DNA of 64,000 nt from Pleurodeles waltl. Its lineage: Eukaryota > Chordata > Amphibia > Caudata > Salamandridae. Below, one piece after another: positions 57,864 through 64,000 of this stretch. The stretch spans positions 656,353,717 through 656,417,716 of the forward strand of contig NC_090446.1 of assembly GCF_031143425.1 (NCBI RefSeq), in the 5' to 3' direction. Positions within the stretch are counted from its first letter, which is position 1. The number at the start of each line of letters is the position of its first letter. A model generated the notes under the pieces. The model did no database searches, was not told where the DNA came from, and saw only the letters and a list, made by a program, of their open reading frames with translations. The position numbers and the translations under genes are program-made.

Positions 57864-59892
57864 GTAAGTAAACAAACAGCATGCACTTAACAGACACAAG
57901 AACCAAAGCATATTGGGGACACAATACACAGATCACTGTCTTCCTACACAAACAGGAACTGCACAATGGTGCTTATCATACATACATGACCTATGCCTCT
58001 GTGCACAGATCTATGCAAATCACCCTGATACAAGGGCAAAGACATCTCAAGCCACTTTTGCACATGTTGCATGATAGAAAGGTACATAGCCATGCATGAC
58101 AGCTAGGAATGCTACTCTACATCTCTGTGTCCAAGGGAGGTGTACTATCCAACCTTGGGGATGGTCACATTGAACACACATGGGACATCAGCAGTGTCTT
58201 GCCTCAAACATCAGGTTTGAGGGGACTCTCTTACCCCATCCTTGTGCCACTCTGTGCCACCAGAGCAACATTAGTTGACTAGTCGATTGGCACAGTGTGC
58301 CAGTCCATATTTACAAGGCCACGCAAAGACACCTTGCATGACTTATAATGGCCTTGTAAACGGGGACCCCATACATGTGCAACACTGTGTGAAAGGGCCG
58401 TTCCATGGTTGTTGCTTGGGGTATACCCATGCAACACCCATGGACGAAAAAGGTCCCTGAAGTACTCACAGATTTATAAGTCTGGGAATGTATCACAATT
58501 TTACGCCATCTCAGGGGTGGCGTAAGAGTAATGCAATAGGGAGCAATATCCCTATTATTCCCTGTATCTTCTTCTTCCTATGTGTGCTGCATTCTGCAGC
58601 ACACAAAAAAAGAGGGAAACATCTCTTATGTTTGCTTTTTTGTGCAGGAAGGTGTTCCTTCCTGCACAAAAACAATCATCTCCACAATTCTTTCACCCTT
58701 GGAACATGTTGCAAGGCTGCCTGCCTTGGCGCTAGGAAGCATGTTGTGCATCGGTGCAGGGGGAAAGGAACAAAAGGTGCCATATCTTGTCAATATGGTG
58801 CTTTCCTGTCTCTCCACAGTGACGCATGGCAGCACAGCAAGGCATGTGCTGTGCTGTCTTGTGCCATTGCCACATCAATGAGGCCCTTGGTGTCAGATGA
58901 CAAACCACCCGCCATGGCCAGGTCACATTTAACTGTACAAATGTACAATGTCCATGTCAAATAACTCACGTGTCACATGTGTGAAGTGTTATGCTACACA
59001 CAGACATCACTCTCCATGCTCTGAGGCAGCAGCCTTGGCTGGAAGGTGCTCACGCATACACAATATACATCCTGAAAGCTAAGAGGTAACCTATAACCCC
59101 AGATGAAAATGTGATTGTGTAGTCTCTAGGCAACTTGTGTGTTTGTTCAGTTGCATGGACCCCAAATTGGCAGTATGCCGCAAGTAATGTGGACCAGTTC
59201 CCCTTCTTGGAGACGTAGTACAGTGTAGGAAGTTGTGTAGCTAGACTGCAGATTAACACCCACAAATCTACAGGATTCATATGTTGTGTGCACAAGTTGG
59301 GCACAATTCCCTCACACATGCATACAATGTTACTAGACTGTGACATGCAAACATGGATTGGGAAATGGCAGATGTCACATCAGTTCACCCATTTGGGATG
59401 CGTAAAGGCATCCTGTGTGGATGGCATCATGTCAAATGTCATGTAAAATGTGGACCAATCAAAGGCATGAGCAAATATAATGTAGGTCAATTCCAACATC
59501 TCAAGAGGAGCAGGGACCCATACATGTGTCTGTGTCCACCATGTCTGGCATGTTGCAAGCAACCTAGGATGGACTGACAAAATAAGATTCCCTGGCACAA
59601 TCTGCTGCACACATGTGGTGGCAACACAAACCATTGAGCGGACTAGAGAAATGGAAATCAGACACCATCCAACCCTGATGCACAAATATGACAGTCAGGG
59701 AGTTAATTGTTTTGACCTATCTGCCCATGCACTGCAGTTGACCCACATACAGTGAGTGAACAGGTCCCTGGAAACTGCACCACACTGGAATGACTAACAT
59801 ATCATGTGGTCATAATTAGCTGAAGTACATAACAATACCAATACACATGACACACATGGGCAGGACAATTCTTTTTCCATTCAGTATTTCAG
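57864..59892. other. Intron-like interval of the decayed transposase with an inserted hairpin element
   Basis: The interval between the two conserved parts holds no transposase sequence. A hairpin-rich non-autonomous element occupies about 58306-58890. The rest (58900-59890) shows nothing identifiable. Confidence 0.45.
58306..58890. mobile_element. Hairpin-rich non-autonomous element
   Basis: Contains near-perfect hairpins: TTTTTGTGCAGGAAGG (58637-58652) with its reverse complement at 58657-58672 around a 4-base loop, and GTGTGCTGCATTCTGCAGCACAC around 58575-58600. The same hairpin types recur in opposite order at 62113-62290. Boundaries are approximate and no terminal repeat is firmly assigned. 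Confidence 0.5.
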
Positions 59893-60296
59893 CTGACCAA
59901 GTTTACGGCATTCAGCCATGGGAGATGACCCCTATTGCTAATCCACAAACAGTTGCAGAGAGGGCCTATAACTAGGCACATGTCAGGATATTGTTGAGAG
60001 GTCATTTGGCCTGTTAAGATCCCACTTCCGCTGTCTGGATTTATCAGGTGAGCAATTGCTTTATTCACCATCCATAGTGTGTAAGGTGATCCTGACATGT
60101 GCCATACTGAACAATATCTGTGTGAAAACAAATGTCCCGTTATGAGGAGCAAGAGTCTCCCTGTGAAGAGGAGGAGGATGACCATGCAAATCATCCAGAC
60201 ATACACAAACTGCTGCCAGGGCACAGCGACATGCTCACATTGTCTAGAGTTTTTCACATAAATAAATGTGGAGTAAGGCATGACTGCCAAACAAGT

Positions 60297-61179
60297 AAAT
60301 AAATCATCCTATATAACAGATGTCTTGAAGTGTATGTCACAGTCCTATTTCCCCAAAAAAAACTATATCCAGGAAACCATGAGTAGGCCCCAAGAGTCAT
60401 CAATCTAGTGTGAACACTGTGGTCATCCACTAAGTATCATACACAATGCACTGAGCTCAGAAAAGTATGATGTTTAATGTTTGCATTGCCTGCCAAACAA
60501 ACCTGTTTGACTGAAAATCTGCAATTGAGCTTTTGTTCCAAAAGGAAAACAGACAGATGGGAATCACTATGTGATGCATCAGGCCAACACTGTATGCCAA
60601 GGTCTGTAATTATTAGTCAGGAACTGCAATAGCTGACTAGTGTGAGAAATGTGTTGAAGCAATGGGTGAAGGATTCATAACACTGCTGACAACTCACAAC
60701 ATCCACATCTTTTGCACTCACATGTATGACAAATAGCAAGATTATCACAGAGGACAATACATCTATATGTGTAGCACAGTGTCCAAAAAATCAGTGGTCA
60801 TCTTGCTTGTATGCCAATCAATGTCATTGCATGTCCCATACCATTGGCTATTGATCTAAGTACATCATGACGCAGTATGACTTGTACATAGATGTGGGTC
60901 CATTAGCTGTAAAGAACATTCCCCCAACCCACACCTACTCACTGTGCAGCTGCCAAAGGATATTGTCTGTAGCTGTGGCAGACTACGTCTCCCAAACACA
61001 CCCACATGGTGGCCTGGCAGAGTCTAAATCATGGCCTTAATATGACCTGCTACATTGTGGAGGGGGCCAGCAGAGTACATCAGTATTACTCCTGGAGTCA
61101 TGATTGGTTGTGGAACCATTTACCCAACTCCCCACCAATAGCAATTGAAACAATACTACTGTGCAGCATGTTGCCAGAA
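60297..61179. other. Spacer, nothing identified
   Basis: No reading frame, tandem repeat or element end is recognised here. Confidence 0.4.
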
Positions 61180-61317
61180 ACATGTGCAGGACATAATATC
61201 CCATGCCCTAATGACAACGAGGAGCAGGAACAGCTAGACGATCAGCATGATGAAGATGAGGAGCAAGCACAAAATGTAACACAAGTAGCAGCAACATTAA
61301 GGAGTCCACAATTTTAA
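61180..61317 (+). pseudogene. C-terminal remnant of a Harbinger-type transposase
   Basis: The open stretch ends with NIPCPNDNEEQEQLDD and further acidic residues before a stop at 61317. It resembles the last residues of HARBI1-type proteins (a CxxLHN-like segment, then N-I-P-x-P, then an acidic tail). Since the preceding pseudogene already has its own acidic tail near 60150, this is probably a second transposase remnant. Confidence is limited by its shortness. Confidence 0.4.
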
Positions 61318-61615
61318 GTCCAGTGTGTGGTAGATGTGTGAGTGACTCACACAATGTCAGAAGAGTGTAATAACAAGAAAGACTGTATCTATGTAAGGTA
61401 ACACATAGCATCACAACCAGTGTGTAGCCAAATTATCTACCCAGTCACAGTGTGAGCAAGTCATCCAATTTGCACATGCTACAAAATTTGTGTCACTGAA
61501 AATTGCGTTGACTGGCCATGGCTGTACCCTGTGTCTCCTACCCAGGCCTAGGGCCACTACTCTGAATAAAAAGCATATGTTACATTGGCACAAGCACTGT
61601 TGCCACTAACACACT
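61318..61615. other. Spacer, nothing identified
   Basis: No supported feature. Confidence 0.35.
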
Positions 61616-61790
61616 CCTGCAAGTCCCTAGTACATAAGAAGGGCAAGGTTGAATCCAACTACCTATAAGTCACTAGTAGACAATAAGGCAAACATAACTC
61701 CAACTACCTATAAGTCCCTAATAGATAATAGGGCAATGTTGAATCCAACTACCTACAAGTCCCTATTAGAAAATAGGGCACAGAGGTTTT
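61616..61790 (+). repeat. 45-bp tandem repeat, ~3.8 units
   Basis: ACCTATAAGTCCCTA-type starts lie at 61661, 61706 and 61751, with a partial earlier unit, giving a 45-bp period. Units are 80-90% alike by eye. It is non-coding. Confidence 0.85.
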
Positions 61791-62085
61791 GACAGTCTGC
61801 TGCATTTCAAATGTGGTGCCAGGGGCAAATACAATATCTGGTGGCAAACTGGCAGCGTGCCCCCTGATGGGAGGCCCCTGGATGGGAGGAACATGATCAA
61901 ATAGCAACATACACATATCCATACACAGGTGTGTACTAAGGACAATGCTGCACCAAATTTGGCATTGCCACTCTGCGTCACTTCAGAAAAGCAGGGATGC
62001 ATCGTATTTCCAACAATATGGCATACCCCTTTGTTTTCTCTAGCGTTGGCACTAACATTTAGCTGCCTTGCACCAAAGCAGGCAC

Positions 62086-62660
62086 CCTTGCATCATAGTG
62101 TTGCAGGGAATGAATGTTTATGTGCAGGAAGGAATACCTTCCTGCACATAAACAGTCAATAATGGCGATTTGTTACTTCTATGTGTGCTACAGAATGCAG
62201 CACACATAGAAGTAGTAAATTGTCATTACTTAATGATTGTTTATGTGCAGAAAGGGACAACTTCCTGCACATAAACAATCACTGATGGTGTTTTGCTCTT
62301 TGCAGCACACATAGAAAAAGCAAAAATGATGAGAAATAAAAGCATTTCTATTTATTGTGCCATGCTAATGCCACCCCTGGGGTGGGGTTAGTGTTTGGTG
62401 GTGCCTCAGATTTGTGATTTCCTCTATATCTGGGGCAGCGTCAAAATGCAATGGGTGTTGCAGTGGACACCAACATCAACACCCATTACATGCCTCTTTC
62501 ACGCTAAGTGATGTGTGTAAAAGGGTGAGATTTACAAGGCGGCATTTAGCCACAAAACGTGGCTAAACATTGCCTTGTAGATATGGCGCTGGGCATTGTG
62601 CCACAGGAGCATCGCTAAAAGTGACACTCCAGTGGTGCAAGGACCTCATAAATGAGGTCC
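62086..62660. mobile_element. Hairpin-rich non-autonomous element, second member
   Basis: GTTTATGTGCAGGAAGG (62116-62132) and its exact reverse complement (62137-62153) enclose AATA. Further hairpins follow: CTATGTGTGCT...AGCACACATAG and TTGTTTATGTGCAG...CTGCACATAAACAA, to 62290. It shares these modules with 58306-58890. The right part includes TTTACAAGGC and TAAATGAGGTCCC near 62530-62665. Confidence 0.5.
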
Positions 62661-62782
62661 CAAGTACCACAATACTTGCCAGCACCAGACACAGTAACCC
62701 TCCCCCCCCTTGCTTAACAGCTTGCTGTCCGCACTTTGGGACACAATACATATTGTTCAATGTCTGAGCTGTCCTAAATGTG

Positions 62783-62830
62783 TTAGTTTGTCCCCAGGGC
62801 TAGTCCGTGGCATCCCTGGGGACAAACTAA
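62783..62830. repeat. Perfect 17-bp palindrome ending in the MITE target
   Basis: TTAGTTTGTCCCCAGGG (62783-62799) is exactly complementary to 62814-62830, with a 14-base loop. The last three bases, TAA (62828-62830), are the target duplication of the adjacent MITE. Confidence 0.92.
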
Positions 62831-63459
62831 GGGGGTCATTCTGACCCTGGCGGTAATTACCGCCATGGCGGAGGTCGGCGGTAGCACCGCCAACAGGCTG
62901 GCGGTGCACCGCTGGGCATTCTGACCGCGGCGGTTCAGCCGCGGCCAGAAACGGAAAGTCGGCGGTGTACCGCCGACTTCCCGCTGCCCTTGAGAATCCT
63001 CCATGGCGGCGGAGCGTGCTCCGCCGCCATGGGGATTCTGACACCCCCTACCGCCATCCGGTTCCTGGCGGTTCTCCCGCCAGGAACAGGATGGCGGTAG
63101 GGGGTGCCGCGGGGCCCCTGGGGGCCCCTGCAGTGCCCATGCCAATGGCATGGGCACTGCAGGGGCCCCCGTAAGAGGGCCCCACGAAGAATTTCAGTGT
63201 CTGCTTTGCAGACACTGACATTCGCGACGGGTGCAACTGCACCTGTCGCACCTTCCCACTCCGCCGGCTCCATTCTGAGCCGGCGTCCTCGTGGGAAGGG
63301 TGTTTCCCGCTGGGCTGGCGGGCGGACTTTCGGCGGTCGCCCGCCGGCCCAGTGGGAAAGCCAGAATGACCGCCGCGGTCTTTTGAACGTGGAGCGGTCT
63401 TTCGGCGGGAACCGCTTGGCAGGCGGCGACCGCCGTCCGCCGCGGTCAGAATCACCCCC
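62831..63459 (+). mobile_element. 629-bp Harbinger MITE, target TAA
   Basis: The ends are GGGGGTCATTCTGACC and GGTCAGAATCACCCCC, flanked by TAA (62828-62830, 63460-63462). The internal palindromes match those at 49081-49710 in the same order. It has the same terminal sequence as elements A and B, so it could be mobilised by their proteins. It is non-coding. Confidence 0.93.
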
Positions 63460-63479
63460 TAAGTGTGGACTCAGGTGCC

Positions 63480-63992
63480 AACACATAGGTTTTTTTCCAA
63501 GCCCCTTGCACCATTGTAGTGCCATTTGTTCTCATGCAACTGCGGCATAGAACAGTTCCTACCCCTGCACTGGATTTATATACTGTTGCAGTGGTAGCAT
63601 TGTGCCAGTTTGTAAACCCTTGCGTCACATCATACCTGCACCAGGTATAATGTATGCAAGGGAGGCGTACCCCTGCAAGGAGAACCTTAGAAATGGTGCA
63701 GTGAAATCTACAAGATTGCACTGTATCATTTTAGCATCATTTTTTAACGCCTGGCAGGGGCAGGCGTTAAAGTGATGCTGTGCTTTGTTCTATGGGCTAG
63801 CATCAAAATTCTTGATGCCAGTCCCGCAAAGCACAACAACTGCATTGGAAATTCTGATGCAGCTGCGATAACGAGCACTATGGTGCGCTGTATTATAAAT
63901 ACAGCGCTGCCATGGTGTTATTGGGGGGGTGGAGGGTGGTGCAAGAAAGCTGGTGCATTGGTCATGATGTTTTCTTGTAAATAAAGCCCATA
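63480..63992. mobile_element. Degraded MITE related to 56069-56612
   Basis: It shares the CAGTTTGTAAACCCTTGCGT and GGAGGCGTACCCCTGC-type stretches with 56069-56612, and ends TTGTAAATAAAGCCCATAG, comparable to AGTAAATGAGGCCCATAG there. A hairpin TTTAACGCCTG...CAGGCGTTAAA lies near 63743. The left end is not defined. Confidence 0.55.
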
Positions 63993-64000
63993 GTTGGCAC

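Larger units (their letters stand above)
57128..60296 (+). pseudogene. Harbinger transposase of a different lineage, decayed
   Basis: Plus-strand pieces match HARBI1-type transposases. A first part (from ATG 57128) reads MEVLLLQLGALRRAAQPP and ends REEEVITFYRLCR. The next, in a new frame, has LLAVLHLLVSGSFQITAAGV. A third has YRNQKHTHSMNVKTTVD and YPGRVHDSFIFRNSVINQRF (second catalytic Asp) and stops at a GTAAGT donor at 57864. A last block after TTTCAG (59892) has MTPIANPQTVAERAYN, then a HFRCLDLSGEQLLYSPS region around the catalytic Glu (ERSFGLL), and an acidic tail one frame away. The first Asp block is not recognisable. Several frameshifts and stops mean it is non-functional. The sequence is clearly outside the A/B subfamily. 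Confidence 0.75.

Overview
The window is vertebrate nuclear DNA made almost entirely of transposable elements. I see no host gene, rRNA, tRNA or CRISPR array. The dominant elements are PIF/Harbinger DNA transposons and short non-autonomous relatives whose ends are rich in CCGCC/GGCGG. Together with a DIRS-like retrotransposon relic and long repeat-derived spacers, this suggests a giant amphibian genome. A newt such as Pleurodeles is my best guess; it rests on recollection of Harbinger abundance there and is an inference.

Layout. (1) 1-7062: an old, broken Harbinger element whose left end lies outside the window. (2) 7292-8328: a Harbinger-type non-autonomous element. (3) 8329-27186: spacer DNA carrying a 559-bp MITE (10024-10582) and a full-length Harbinger, element A (13651-22804, target duplication TAT). 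(4) 27188-49052: a second, direct copy of everything from 4511 to 27186, about 1-3% different by eye. This copy lacks element A (its target site at 44664 is empty) and carries a different full-length Harbinger, element B (32690-41609, target duplication TAA), in exactly the TAA that holds the small MITE in the first copy. The repeat may be a real tandem duplication or two haplotypes joined in an assembly. (5) 49053-64000: a MITE, a G-rich minisatellite split around a DIRS-like gag/pol relic, several hairpin-rich MITEs, a decayed plus-strand Harbinger transposase of another lineage, and a final MITE.

The most interesting system is the architecture of elements A and B. Each carries three genes rather than the usual transposase plus one Myb-like gene: (i) a plus-strand SANT/Myb-like gene near the left end; (ii) a minus-strand HARBI1-type DDE transposase whose short first exon lies near the right end, about 5 kb from its main exon; (iii) a second plus-strand SANT/Myb-like gene lying wholly inside that giant transposase intron, followed by two GC-rich minisatellite arrays and a 64-bp repeat. 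The splice sites join the transposase exons in frame in both elements (372 aa each), and the old element at 1-7062 keeps the same gene order and splice positions. Element A has intact gene 1 and transposase but a 4-bp deletion in gene 3. Element B has intact gene 3 and transposase but a nonsense codon and a 56-bp deletion in gene 1. Between them the pair encodes all three proteins.
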